DNA from: Micromonospora sp. WMMD812
GTDB taxonomy: Bacteria > Actinomycetota > Actinomycetes > Mycobacteriales > Micromonosporaceae
DNA: 64,000 bases
Assembly (NCBI RefSeq): GCF_027497215.1
Contig: NZ_CP114904.1
Coordinates: forward strand, 186,001 to 250,000
Reading direction: 5' to 3'
Both the position numbers and the translations under genes were made by a program. The notes beneath the pieces were generated by a model that saw nothing but the letters and a program-made list of their open reading frames with translations, was not told the DNA's origin and did not search any database. Below are positions 17,215-25,209 of the stretch, one piece after another; the first letter of the stretch is position 1, and each line of letters begins with the position of its first letter.

Positions 17215-18033
17215 ATGGCGAAGCTCGTCTCGCTGGCCGAAGGCGTGGCGGACCTGGTCCGCGACGGCGATGTGGTGGCCCTGGAAGGGTTTACCCACCT
17301 CATCCCGTTCGCCGCCGGACACGAGATCATCCGTCAGGGACGGCGGGACCTGACCCTCGTCCGGATGACACCCGACGTCATCTACGACCAGCTCATCGGC
17401 GCCGGCTGCGCCCGCCGCCTGGTCTTCTCCTGGGGCGGCAATCCCGGTGTCGGCTCACTGCACCGCTTCCGTGACGCGGTGCAGAACGCCTGGCCGGGAC
17501 CACTGGAGCTGGAGGAGCACAGTCACGCGGGCATGGCCAACCGCTACGTCGCGGGCGCGTCCGGCCTCCCGTTCGCCGTGCTGCGCGGCTACACCGGCAC
17601 CGACCTGCCGCGCCACACGACCAACATCCGGACCATCACCTGCCCGTTCACCGGCGAGGAGCTCACCGCGGTCCCCGCGCTGCGTCCCGACGTCACGGTC
17701 GTGCACGCGCAGCGCGCCGATCGGGCCGGCAACGTGCAAATGTGGGGCATCACGGGCGTGCAGAAGGAGGCCGTGCTGGCCGCGCACCGCTCCCTGGTCA
17801 CCGTCGAAGAGGTCGTCGACGAGCTGGAACCCGTTCCCGGCCAGGTCATCCTGCCGGGCTGGGCGGTCACCGCGGTGGCCGAGGCGCCCGGCGGAGCGCA
17901 CCCCTCCTACGCCCAGGGCTACTCGGTGCGGGACAACGACTTCTACGTCGGCTGGGACGCGATCAGCCGTGACCGTGACAGCTTCCAGGACTGGTTGCAG
18001 CGGCAGGTGCTGAAGGCGGAGGCGATGGCGTGA
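17215..18033 (+). CDS. pcaI: 3-oxoadipate CoA-transferase subunit A (CatI/PcaI type)
   Basis: A 272-residue alpha subunit of a family I CoA-transferase. With the next gene it moves CoA from succinyl-CoA to 3-oxoadipate. The N-terminal region has GDVVALEGFTHLIPFAAGHE, in place of the GGFG-type loop, and later GYTGTDL and PGWAVTAVAEAPGGAHPS. The length and sequence style resemble the longer glutaconate-transferase-like CatI branch rather than the short enterobacterial/PcaI branch. ATG at 17215 has GGCGGGGAGG upstream. A related possibility is an IpdA-like ring-cleaving hydrolase, but the pca context makes the transferase far more likely. Confidence 0.85.
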   Translation: MAKLVSLAEGVADLVRDGDVVALEGFTHLIPFAAGHEIIRQGRRDLTLVRMTPDVIYDQLIGAGCARRLVFSWGGNPGVGSLHRFRDAVQNAWPGPLELEEHSHAGMANRYVAGASGLPFAVLRGYTGTDLPRHTTNIRTITCPFTGEELTAVPALRPDVTVVHAQRADRAGNVQMWGITGVQKEAVLAAHRSLVTVEEVVDELEPVPGQVILPGWAVTAVAEAPGGAHPSYAQGYSVRDNDFYVGWDAISRDRDSFQDWLQRQVLKAEAMA

Positions 18034-18794
18034 GCGGGGAGTACACCGCCGACGAGATGATGACGGTGGCCGCCGCGCGGCAGTTGCGCGACGGCACCGC
18101 CTGCTTCGTCGGGATCGGGCTGCCCAGCACGGCGGCGAACCTGGCCCGGGCTACCCACGCCCCGCACCTCGTGCTCATCTACGAGTCGGGCTGCCTCGGC
18201 GCGAAACCCGACCGGCTCCCGCTGTCCATCGGCGACGGCGTGCTCGCCGACACGGCGGACGCGGTCGTCTCCGTGCCCGAGGTGTTCAACTACTGGCTGC
18301 AACCCGGCCGCATCGATGTCGGGTTCCTCGGCGCCGCCCAGCTCGACCGGTACGGCAACATCAACACCACGGTCATCGGCGGTGACTACGACGACCCGTC
18401 GGTGCGCCTGCCCGGCGCCGGAGGCGCCCCGGAGATCGCCGCCTCGTGCGGGGAGGTCGTGGTCATCGTCCGGCAGAACCTGCGCACCTTCATCGAGCGG
18501 GTCGACTTCGTCACCTCGGTCGGGTACGGCACCGGACCGGGCGACCGGCGACGGCTGGGCCTGCGCGGCGGCGGTCCCCGGATGGTCATCACCGATCTCG
18601 GTGTCCTCGAGCCGGCACCGGACACCTGCGAACTGACCCTCACCCGCCTGCACCCCGGCGTCACCGTCGAGCAGGCCCGGGCCGCCACCGGCTGGGCCCT
18701 CGCCGTCGCCGACCACCCGGTCACGAACGAGGCGCCGACGGCGGACGAACTCGCCGTGCTCCGTGCCCTGGAAGCGACGAAGGGAACCCGATGA
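18030..18794 (+). CDS. pcaJ: 3-oxoadipate CoA-transferase subunit B (CatJ/PcaJ type)
   Basis: A 254-residue beta subunit carrying the conserved acidic residue expected to form the glutamyl-CoA intermediate, in the LIYESGCLGAKP region near 50-60. It also has the DVGFLGAAQLDRYGNINTT motif of the family. GTG start overlaps the stop of subunit A (GTGA). Together with subunit A it catalyses the penultimate step of the beta-ketoadipate pathway, giving 3-oxoadipyl-CoA for the thiolase encoded next. Confidence 0.85.
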   Translation: MSGEYTADEMMTVAAARQLRDGTACFVGIGLPSTAANLARATHAPHLVLIYESGCLGAKPDRLPLSIGDGVLADTADAVVSVPEVFNYWLQPGRIDVGFLGAAQLDRYGNINTTVIGGDYDDPSVRLPGAGGAPEIAASCGEVVVIVRQNLRTFIERVDFVTSVGYGTGPGDRRRLGLRGGGPRMVITDLGVLEPAPDTCELTLTRLHPGVTVEQARAATGWALAVADHPVTNEAPTADELAVLRALEATKGTR

Positions 18795-19972
18795 GCCGCG
18801 AGGTCTACATCCTCGACGCCGTGCGCACCCCGATCGGCCGGTACGGCGGCGGCCTCGCCGGCGTACGCCCCGACGACCTCGCCGCCCACGTCGTGCGGGA
18901 GGTCGTCCGGCGCAGCCCCGGCCTCGACCCCGCCCGCATCGACGACGTGCTGTTCGGGAACGCGAACGGCGCGGGAGAGGACAACCGGAACGTCGCCCGG
19001 ATGGCTGTCCTGCTGGCCGGCCTGCCCCCGTCGGTGCCCGGCGCCACGGTCAACCGGCTCTGCGGCTCCGGCCTGGAGGCGGTGATCGGCGCGTCCCGGG
19101 CGATCGCCCTCGGCGACGCGTCGGTCTGCGTCGCCGGCGGCGTCGAGTCGATGAGCCGGGCGCCCTGGGTGCTTCCCAAGCCCGAGCAGGGCTATCCGCG
19201 GGGGCACGAGACCCTGCACTCGACCACGCTCGGCTGGCGACTGGTCAACCCCCGGATGCCGACACAGTGGACCATCCCGCTCGGCGAGAGCGCCGAGATC
19301 CTCGCCGACCAATACAAGATCACCCGGGAGGAGCAGGACGCCTTCGCGCTGCGCAGCCACCGGTTGGCCGCCCGGGCCTGGGACGACGGCGCGTACGCCG
19401 CCGAGGTGAGCCCGGTGCCCGACACCGTGCTGGAGCGGGACGAGAGCATCCGGCCGGACACCACAGTCGAGGCGCTGGCCCGCCTCAAGCCCGTCTTCCG
19501 CGCCGACGGCACGGTGACCGCCGGCAACGCCTCCCCGCTCAACGACGGCGCGAGCGCCCTGCTGCTCGCCGACCGCGCGGGCGCCGACGCGGTCGGGCGG
19601 GAGCCGCTGGCCCGGATCGTCTCCCGGGCGGCCACCGCGGTCGAACCCCACCTGTTCGGTATCGGCCCGGTGGCCGCCGCGCGGGAGGCCCTGCGCCGGG
19701 CCGGCCTCGACTGGGGAGACCTCGACGTGGTCGAGCTCAACGAGGCGTACGCGGCGCAGTCCCTCGCCTGCCTGGCCGAGTGGCCCGAACTCGACCCGGA
19801 CCTCGTCAACCCGCGGGGCGGCGCCATCGCCCTCGGGCACCCCCTCGGGTCGTCCGGGTCCCGCATCCTCGGTTCGCTCGCCTGGCAGCTGCACCGCCGC
19901 GGCGGCGGGCGCGGCCTCGCCGCCATCTGCATCGGCGTCGGCCAGGCGCTGGCCGTCGTGCTGGAAGCCTGA
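18791..19972 (+). CDS. pcaF: 3-oxoadipyl-CoA thiolase
   Basis: A 393-residue thiolase cleaving 3-oxoadipyl-CoA to succinyl-CoA and acetyl-CoA. The acyl-accepting nucleophile is Cys91 in NRLCGSGLEAV. The C-terminal catalytic His is in GHPLGSSG and the second catalytic Cys is in CIGVGQA. NEAYAAQ is also conserved. Start overlaps the pcaJ stop (ATGA). It could act as a general acetyl-CoA acyltransferase, but its position between the CoA-transferase and protocatechuate dioxygenase genes fixes the role. Confidence 0.92.
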   Translation: MSREVYILDAVRTPIGRYGGGLAGVRPDDLAAHVVREVVRRSPGLDPARIDDVLFGNANGAGEDNRNVARMAVLLAGLPPSVPGATVNRLCGSGLEAVIGASRAIALGDASVCVAGGVESMSRAPWVLPKPEQGYPRGHETLHSTTLGWRLVNPRMPTQWTIPLGESAEILADQYKITREEQDAFALRSHRLAARAWDDGAYAAEVSPVPDTVLERDESIRPDTTVEALARLKPVFRADGTVTAGNASPLNDGASALLLADRAGADAVGREPLARIVSRAATAVEPHLFGIGPVAAAREALRRAGLDWGDLDVVELNEAYAAQSLACLAEWPELDPDLVNPRGGAIALGHPLGSSGSRILGSLAWQLHRRGGGRGLAAICIGVGQALAVVLEA

Positions 19973-19984
19973 CAGGAGAGGACC

Positions 19985-20737
19985 ATGACGCAGGAGACCG
20001 CCCACCCGACCGGCAGCCGGCTGGTGCTGCCGCGGTACCGGCGTGACGACGTCGACGCGCATCCACCGCTGCTCAGCCCGGGTTACGGTTCGACGGTGCT
20101 GCGCGCGCCGCGGCAACCGCTCACCTACCTGCCGCAGCGGCTGACCGAGGTCACCGGCCCGCTGCTGGGCGAGGGACGGCTCGGCGAGTTCGACCACGAC
20201 CTCACCCGCCAGCACGACGGTGAGCCGCAGGGGCAGCGGATCATCGTGCACGGCCGCGTCCTCGACGGCGACGGCCGGCCGGTCCCGCGCACGCTGGTGG
20301 AGATCTGGCAGGCCAACGCCGCCGGGCGCTACCGCCACGCGATCGACACCTGGCCGGCCCCGCTCGACCCCCACTTCGAAGGGGTGGGCCGCGCGCTCAC
20401 CGACGACCACGGCCACTACCGGTTCGTCACCGTCCAACCCGGCGCCTATCCCTGGAAGAACCACGACAACGCGTGGCGGCCGGCGCACATCCACTTCTCC
20501 CTGTTCGGCCGCGCCTTCACCCAGCGGCTGGTCACCCAGATGTACTTTCCTGGCGACCCGCTCTTCTTCCAGGACCCGATCTTCAACTCGGTCCGCGACC
20601 CGAAAGCCCGGGAGCGCATGATCGCCCGGTACGACCACGCCACCACCGCGCCGGAGTGGGCGCTGGCGTACGAGTTCGACATCGTGCTGCGGGGCCGCGA
20701 GGGCATCCCCTTCGAGGACGGGGACGACGATGAGTGA
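19985..20737 (+). CDS. pcaH: Protocatechuate 3,4-dioxygenase beta subunit
   Basis: A 250-residue intradiol dioxygenase subunit that carries the non-haem Fe(III) site. The ligand-bearing segments are visible: a Tyr in NAAGRYRH, a Tyr in PGAYPWKN, and the two His in RPAHIHFSLFG. It opens the protocatechuate ring between the hydroxyls to 3-carboxy-cis,cis-muconate. The N-terminal beta-subunit extension (about 60 residues before the ring-cleavage domain) includes TYLPQRLTEVTGP. RBS AGGAGAGG precedes the ATG. It overlaps pcaG by 8 bp. Confidence 0.95.
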   Translation: MTQETAHPTGSRLVLPRYRRDDVDAHPPLLSPGYGSTVLRAPRQPLTYLPQRLTEVTGPLLGEGRLGEFDHDLTRQHDGEPQGQRIIVHGRVLDGDGRPVPRTLVEIWQANAAGRYRHAIDTWPAPLDPHFEGVGRALTDDHGHYRFVTVQPGAYPWKNHDNAWRPAHIHFSLFGRAFTQRLVTQMYFPGDPLFFQDPIFNSVRDPKARERMIARYDHATTAPEWALAYEFDIVLRGREGIPFEDGDDDE

Positions 20738-21302
20738 ACGGCTCGGCGTGACGCCCGCCCAGACCGTCGGGCCGTACCTGCACATCGGCCTGCGCTGGCC
20801 CGACGGCCCGTACGTGGTGCCCGAGGGCACTCCGAGCGCGTTCTGGATCCGCGGCCGGATCGTCGACGGCACCGGTGAGCCGGTGGTCGACGCGCTGGTG
20901 GAGAGCTGGCAGGCCGACCCGGACGGGCGGTTCGACCACCCGGACGACCCGCGCGGCGCCCGACCCGCCGCCATCCCCGGCTTCCGTGGCTTCGGCCGCA
21001 GCGAGACCGACGCGGCGGGGGAGTACCGCCTGTTCACCGTCAAGCCCGGCCCGCTGCCCACACCGGACGGCGACACCGAGGCGCCCCACCTCACCCTGTC
21101 CGTCTTCGCCCGGGGCCTGCTGCACCGCGTCGTGACCCGGATCTACTTCCCCGACGAGCCCGCCGCGAACGCCGCCGACCCGGTACTGACCGGCATCGTT
21201 GCCGACCGCCGCGACACGCTGCTGGCGACTCCGGCGCCGGACGGGCTCCGCTTCGACATCCGCCTGCAGGGAGACCATGAGACCGTCTTCTTCGCCGTCT
21301 GA
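20730..21302 (+). CDS. pcaG: Protocatechuate 3,4-dioxygenase alpha subunit
   Basis: A 190-residue subunit of the same fold as PcaH. It begins with the alpha-subunit signature LGVTPAQTVGPYLHIGL and lacks the complete iron ligand set, as expected for the structural partner that shapes the active-site pocket. TRIYFPDE and a C-terminal RFDIRLQGDHETVFFAV end are typical. It lies in an overlapping chain: 8 bp overlap with pcaH and 26 bp with pcaB. Confidence 0.94.
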   Translation: MSERLGVTPAQTVGPYLHIGLRWPDGPYVVPEGTPSAFWIRGRIVDGTGEPVVDALVESWQADPDGRFDHPDDPRGARPAAIPGFRGFGRSETDAAGEYRLFTVKPGPLPTPDGDTEAPHLTLSVFARGLLHRVVTRIYFPDEPAANAADPVLTGIVADRRDTLLATPAPDGLRFDIRLQGDHETVFFAV

Positions 21303-22617
21303 CCGCTTGCTCGGCGGGCTGTCCGGTGCCCCGGACGTCGACGCGCAGCTCGGCGACGCGGCGCTGCTGCAGGCGATGCTCGACGTGGAGGCCGCGCTCG
21401 CCCGCGCCGGCGCGGACAACGGCGTGCTGCCCGCCGCCGCCGCGGAGGCGATCGCCGCGCAGTGCCACGCCGAGAGGTACGACCCGGCGGCGCTGGGCCG
21501 GGCCGCCGACGCCGCCGGCAACCCGGTGGTGCCGCTGGTCCGTGAGCTGACCGCCCGGGTCGCCGAGTCCGCCCGGCCGTGGGTGCACCACGGCGCCACC
21601 AGCCAGGACGTGCTCGACACCGCGCTGGTCCTGGTGGCGGTGCGGGCCGCCGCGCCGCTGCTGCGCCACGTCGCCGTCGCCGCCGACGCCGCGGCCGGCC
21701 TCGCCGACACCCACCGCGCGACCCCGCAGGTCGCCCGCACCCTCGGGCAACAGGCGGCTCCCACCACGTTCGGGCTCACCGCCGCGCAGTGGCTGCTCGG
21801 CCTGGCGCAGGCGCGGGCCGGGCTGGCGCAGGCGTGCAGCGCGCTGCCCGCACAGCTCGGCGGCGCGGTCGGCACCCTCGCCGCGCTCGGCCCGGCCGGG
21901 CCGGCGGTGGCCGAGAGGTTCGCCGCGCACCTGGGCCGGGTCGCCCCGCCGCTGCCGTGGCACACCCGTCGCCAGCCCCTGCTCGACCTCTCGGCCGCGC
22001 TCGGCGGGCTCCTCGCGGCCACCGGCACCGTCGCCGTCGACGTCGGCCTGCTCGCCCAGACGGAGGTCGGCGAGGTGGCCGAGGGTGGCGCCGGGCGCGG
22101 CGGTTCCTCGGCCATGCCGCACAAGCGGAACCCGGTCGACTCGATCCTGATCACCGCCGCCGCACGGCGTGGCCCCGGTCTGGTCGCCACCCTGTTCGGC
22201 GCCGCCGTGCAGGAACAGCAGCGCGCCACCGGCGGCTGGCACGCCGAGTGGGAGCCGCTGCTCGACCTGCTGCACCTCGCCGGCGGGGCGTCCGCCCGGA
22301 CCGCCCGGATGCTGGCGGGGCTGCGGGTGTTCCCCGACCGGATGCGGGCCAACCTGGACACCGCCGGCGGGCTGGTCCTCGCCGAGGCGGTCGCCGCCCG
22401 GCTGGCACCGGTCCTCGGTCGCGGCGCCGCGCACGACCTGGTCACCCGCGCCGCCGCCCGGCCCGACTTCCGCGCGGCGCTGCTCGCCGACCCCGACGTG
22501 CGGGCGCACCTCTCCGAGACGGATGTCGACGAGGCGCTCGACCCGCGCGGCTGGCTCGGGTCGGCCGACCGATTCGTCGACCGGGCGCTGGCGATCCACC
22601 GCGGGGCGGCGGCATGA
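21277..22617 (+). CDS. pcaB: 3-carboxy-cis,cis-muconate cycloisomerase
   Basis: A 446-residue fumarase/aspartase-superfamily enzyme converting 3-carboxy-cis,cis-muconate to 4-carboxymuconolactone. The superfamily signature GSSAMPHKRNP is present, as are WVHHGATSQDVLDTAL near 90-105 and QQAAPTTFGL. The chosen ATG at 21277 follows GGGAG and lies inside the pcaG end. An earlier start is possible in the open frame but would lie deep inside pcaG. Followed with ATGA overlap by pcaD. Confidence 0.93.
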   Translation: MRPSSSPSDRLLGGLSGAPDVDAQLGDAALLQAMLDVEAALARAGADNGVLPAAAAEAIAAQCHAERYDPAALGRAADAAGNPVVPLVRELTARVAESARPWVHHGATSQDVLDTALVLVAVRAAAPLLRHVAVAADAAAGLADTHRATPQVARTLGQQAAPTTFGLTAAQWLLGLAQARAGLAQACSALPAQLGGAVGTLAALGPAGPAVAERFAAHLGRVAPPLPWHTRRQPLLDLSAALGGLLAATGTVAVDVGLLAQTEVGEVAEGGAGRGGSSAMPHKRNPVDSILITAAARRGPGLVATLFGAAVQEQQRATGGWHAEWEPLLDLLHLAGGASARTARMLAGLRVFPDRMRANLDTAGGLVLAEAVAARLAPVLGRGAAHDLVTRAAARPDFRAALLADPDVRAHLSETDVDEALDPRGWLGSADRFVDRALAIHRGAAA

Positions 22618-23393
22618 CCTCCCGGCTGCACGCCACCGTGGACGGACCGTCGGACGCGCCGGTGCTCGTGCTCGGCAGCTCGCTGGGAACCACCGGCGCC
22701 ATGTGGCAGCCGCAGGTCCCGGCCCTCGCCGAACGGTTCCGCGTCGTCCGGTACGACCACCTCGGGCACGGTCGCTCGGCGGTGCCGTCCGGGCCGTACA
22801 CGATCGACCAGCTCGGCCGGGAACTGCTGGCACTCCTCGACGACCTCGACGTCCCGCGCGCGCACCACGCGGGCCTCTCCCTCGGCGGCATGGTCGCGAT
22901 GTGGCTGGCCGCCCACGCCCCCGACCGGGTGGACCGCTTGGCGGTGCTCTGCACCTCCGCGTCGCTCGGGCCGCCCGAGGCGTGGCGGGCCCGGGCGGCG
23001 ACGGTACGGGTCGCCGGCCCGGAGGCGATCGCCGACGCGGTCGTCAGTCGCTGGTTCACCCCGGCCCTCGCCACCGTCCGGCCGGACGTGGTCGCCGCGC
23101 ACCGGGCCCTGCTGACCGCCGTCCCCGCGACGGGCTACGCGGCCTGCTGCGAGGCGATCGCCGGTATGGACCTGCGCGACGACCTTCCGGCGGTCCGGGC
23201 TCCGACGCTCGTCGTCGCCGGCGCGGACGACCCGGCGACGCCGGTCGGGCACGCCCGCGAGATCGTCGAGCGGATCCCCGGGGCACGCCTGGCCGTCCTG
23301 GACCGGGCCGCGCACCTGGCCAGCGTCGAGCAGCCCGAGCAGGTGACCCGCCTGCTGATCGACCACTTCGCGCACGGGGCGGTGAACGGATGA
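22614..23393 (+). CDS. pcaD: 3-oxoadipate enol-lactonase
   Basis: A 259-residue alpha/beta hydrolase that hydrolyses 3-oxoadipate enol-lactone to 3-oxoadipate. The oxyanion region is LVLGSSLGTTGAMW, the nucleophile elbow is GLSLGG, the acid is likely Asp in VAGADDPATPV, and the His is in DRAAHLASVEQP. Here pcaD and pcaC are separate, translationally coupled genes, whereas several actinomycetes carry a fused PcaL. The overlap with pcaC is the ATGA type. Confidence 0.93.
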   Translation: MTSRLHATVDGPSDAPVLVLGSSLGTTGAMWQPQVPALAERFRVVRYDHLGHGRSAVPSGPYTIDQLGRELLALLDDLDVPRAHHAGLSLGGMVAMWLAAHAPDRVDRLAVLCTSASLGPPEAWRARAATVRVAGPEAIADAVVSRWFTPALATVRPDVVAAHRALLTAVPATGYAACCEAIAGMDLRDDLPAVRAPTLVVAGADDPATPVGHAREIVERIPGARLAVLDRAAHLASVEQPEQVTRLLIDHFAHGAVNG

Positions 23394-23770
23394 ACGACCA
23401 CGAACGCCGGGACGCCGGCATGGCGGTCCGCCGGGAGGTCCTCGGCGACGCGTACGTCGACCGGGCGGTCGCCGACACCGACGGGTTCACCGCCGACTTC
23501 CAGGACCTCATCACCCGGTACGCCTGGGGCGAGATCTGGAACCGGCCCGGCCTGGACCGGCGGACCCGCAGCTGCATCACCCTCGCGATCCTCGCCACCC
23601 TGCACCACGACGAGGAGCTCGCGATGCACGTCCGGGCCGCGCTGCGTAACGGGCTGACCCCGGAGGAGGTCGGTGAGGTCCTGCTGCAGGTCGGCATCTA
23701 CGCTGGCGTACCGGCGGCGAACCGGGCGTTCAAGGTGGCCCGACAGACCCTGCGGCAGGAGGCCCAGTGA
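23390..23770 (+). CDS. pcaC: 4-carboxymuconolactone decarboxylase
   Basis: A 126-residue AhpD-like fold enzyme that decarboxylates 4-carboxymuconolactone to 3-oxoadipate enol-lactone. It has the PcaC features RREVLGDAYVDRA near the N-terminus, ITRYAWGEIWNRPGLDRRTRS in the centre, and LRNGLTPEEVGEVLLQVGIYAGVP (over several residues) near the C-terminus. Length is typical. The stop overlaps the GTG of the following IclR gene. Confidence 0.94.
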   Translation: MNDHERRDAGMAVRREVLGDAYVDRAVADTDGFTADFQDLITRYAWGEIWNRPGLDRRTRSCITLAILATLHHDEELAMHVRAALRNGLTPEEVGEVLLQVGIYAGVPAANRAFKVARQTLRQEAQ

Positions 23771-24552
23771 CGGAGGAGGCGACGCGGACCCCCGAGTTCG
23801 TCCAGTCGCTGGAACGCGGGCTCGCCGTCATCCGCGCCTTCGACGCCGAGCATCCGCAGCTCACCCTCAGCGAGGTGGCCCGGCTGACCGGTCTGACCCG
23901 GGCCGCCGCGCGCCGGTTCCTGCTCACCCTGGTCGAGTTGGGCTACGTGCACACCGACGGCCGACTCTTCTCGCTGCGGCCGCGGATCCTCGACCTCGGC
24001 TACGCCTACCTGTCGAGCCTGAGCCTGCCGGAGGTCGCGCAGCCGCACATGGAGGCGCTGGTCGCGCAGGTCCACGAGTCCTGCTCGGTCTCCGTGCTCG
24101 ACGGCGACGAGGTGGTCTACGTCGCCCGCGTCCCGACCAAACGGATCATGACGGTGGGGATCAGCGTCGGCACGCGGTTCCCGGCGTACGCCACCTCGAT
24201 GGGACGGGTACTGCTCGCGGCGCAGCCGGCGGAGTGGCTGGACGACTACCTGGCCACGGCGGAGCTGCGCCCGTTGACGCGGCGCACCGTCACCGACCCG
24301 GCCAAGCTGCGCGCCCTGCTCACGAGGATCGCGATCCAGGGGTACGCGATCGTCGACCAGGAGCTGGAGGAGGGGCTGCGCTCCCTGGCCGCGCCCGTCC
24401 ACGGTGAGAACGGGTCGGTGATCGCGGCGGTGAACGTCTCCGCCCATGCCAGCCGCGGGTCGTTCGAGGTGATCCGTCGGGAGCTGCTGCCGCCGCTGCT
24501 GGCCACCGCGAAGCGCATCGAGGAGGACCTGCGGGCCGGACCCGGCCGCTGA
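23767..24552 (+). CDS. pcaR: IclR family regulator of the pca genes (PcaR-like)
   Basis: A 261-residue IclR regulator strongly of the PcaR/PobR type: SLERGLAVIRAFDAEHPQLT at the N-terminus, then the helix-turn-helix TLSEVARLTGLTRAAARRFL. The effector domain runs from about 80 with PAYATSMGRVLLA. GTG start in a GTGA overlap with pcaC makes it the last gene of the operon. Family members respond to beta-ketoadipate or protocatechuate; which ligand applies here is not visible. Candidate binding sites are the 15-bp repeats in 16991-17173. Confidence 0.88.
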   Translation: MTEEATRTPEFVQSLERGLAVIRAFDAEHPQLTLSEVARLTGLTRAAARRFLLTLVELGYVHTDGRLFSLRPRILDLGYAYLSSLSLPEVAQPHMEALVAQVHESCSVSVLDGDEVVYVARVPTKRIMTVGISVGTRFPAYATSMGRVLLAAQPAEWLDDYLATAELRPLTRRTVTDPAKLRALLTRIAIQGYAIVDQELEEGLRSLAAPVHGENGSVIAAVNVSAHASRGSFEVIRRELLPPLLATAKRIEEDLRAGPGR

Positions 24553-24562
24553 AGCCAGGGCC

Positions 24563-25135
24563 TCAGGTCGTCCGGACGGCGATCGCGCCGTCCACGGTCC
24601 GTAGGACCAGCCGCAGCACCTCGTGCCGTGACGCGCCATTGTCCCGGAGGTAGGCCCAGCCCGCGTAGAGCTGGGACCAGATCAGGCTCTGCACCCAGTC
24701 GGCGGGCAGCTCCGGGTCGATGCTCGCGTCCCGGTGCCCGCGCTCGACCATGGCGGCGAAGTCGGGATCGCACCCCGCCGGGCCGGCCCAGCTCGGATCG
24801 GCGGCGAGCAGGGACTCGTTGAAGATGATCGAGAGCAGGCTGCCCAGGTCGAAGTACTCCTGGCAGAGCCGGTGGACGGCGGAGGCGCCGGTGCCCTCGG
24901 CCATCCGCGCCTGGACCGTCGCGCGATCCAGCCGGGCGCCGGCCTCCGCGCCGACGGCCCGCAGCAGGTCGGCGCGGTCGGCGAAGTAGCGGTGCAGGGT
25001 CGTACGGCCGACGTCGGCGGCGGTCGCGATGTCGCCCAGGGACGCGGCCGGGTTTCGGCCAAGAACGTCGATCGCCGCCTCGACGATGGCCCCTCGGGTC
25101 CGCGCCCGGCTGCCGGACACCTGCGCCTCGGTCAC
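24563..25135 (-). CDS. TetR family transcriptional regulator
   Basis: A 190-residue TetR regulator. The helix-turn-helix has SLGDIATAADVGRTTLHRYF at about 31-50, and the helical ligand domain follows. GTG start at 25135. It is divergent from the ABC exporter gene at 25210, and a perfect 6-4-6 palindrome in the 74-bp gap is its likely operator. The exporter and its inducer are probably a drug or metabolite efflux unit. It converges on the pca operon with only 10 bp between stops. Confidence 0.9.
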   Translation of the reverse strand: MTEAQVSGSRARTRGAIVEAAIDVLGRNPAASLGDIATAADVGRTTLHRYFADRADLLRAVGAEAGARLDRATVQARMAEGTGASAVHRLCQEYFDLGSLLSIIFNESLLAADPSWAGPAGCDPDFAAMVERGHRDASIDPELPADWVQSLIWSQLYAGWAYLRDNGASRHEVLRLVLRTVDGAIAVRTT

Positions 25136-25183
25136 CGCCCGAGGATAGCAACGGTGCCACTCCGGTAAACCCCTTGCCTGAAA

Positions 25184-25199
25184 CGGAACACCGATGTTC
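25184..25199. promoter_or_regulatory. Palindromic operator upstream of the ABC exporter
   Basis: GGAACA-CCGA-TGTTCC is a perfect 6-4-6 inverted repeat between the TetR start (25135) and the exporter ATG (25210). Because it ends 10 bp before the start codon, binding would block transcription of the exporter directly. Confidence 0.65.
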
Positions 25200-25209
25200 C
25201 AATCGGGGA

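Noticed and set aside
20583..23375. Long minus-strand open frame opposite pcaH to pcaD
   Set aside because: The plus strand carries an unbroken set of recognised pca genes with overlapping starts and stops; the minus frame has no recognisable domain.
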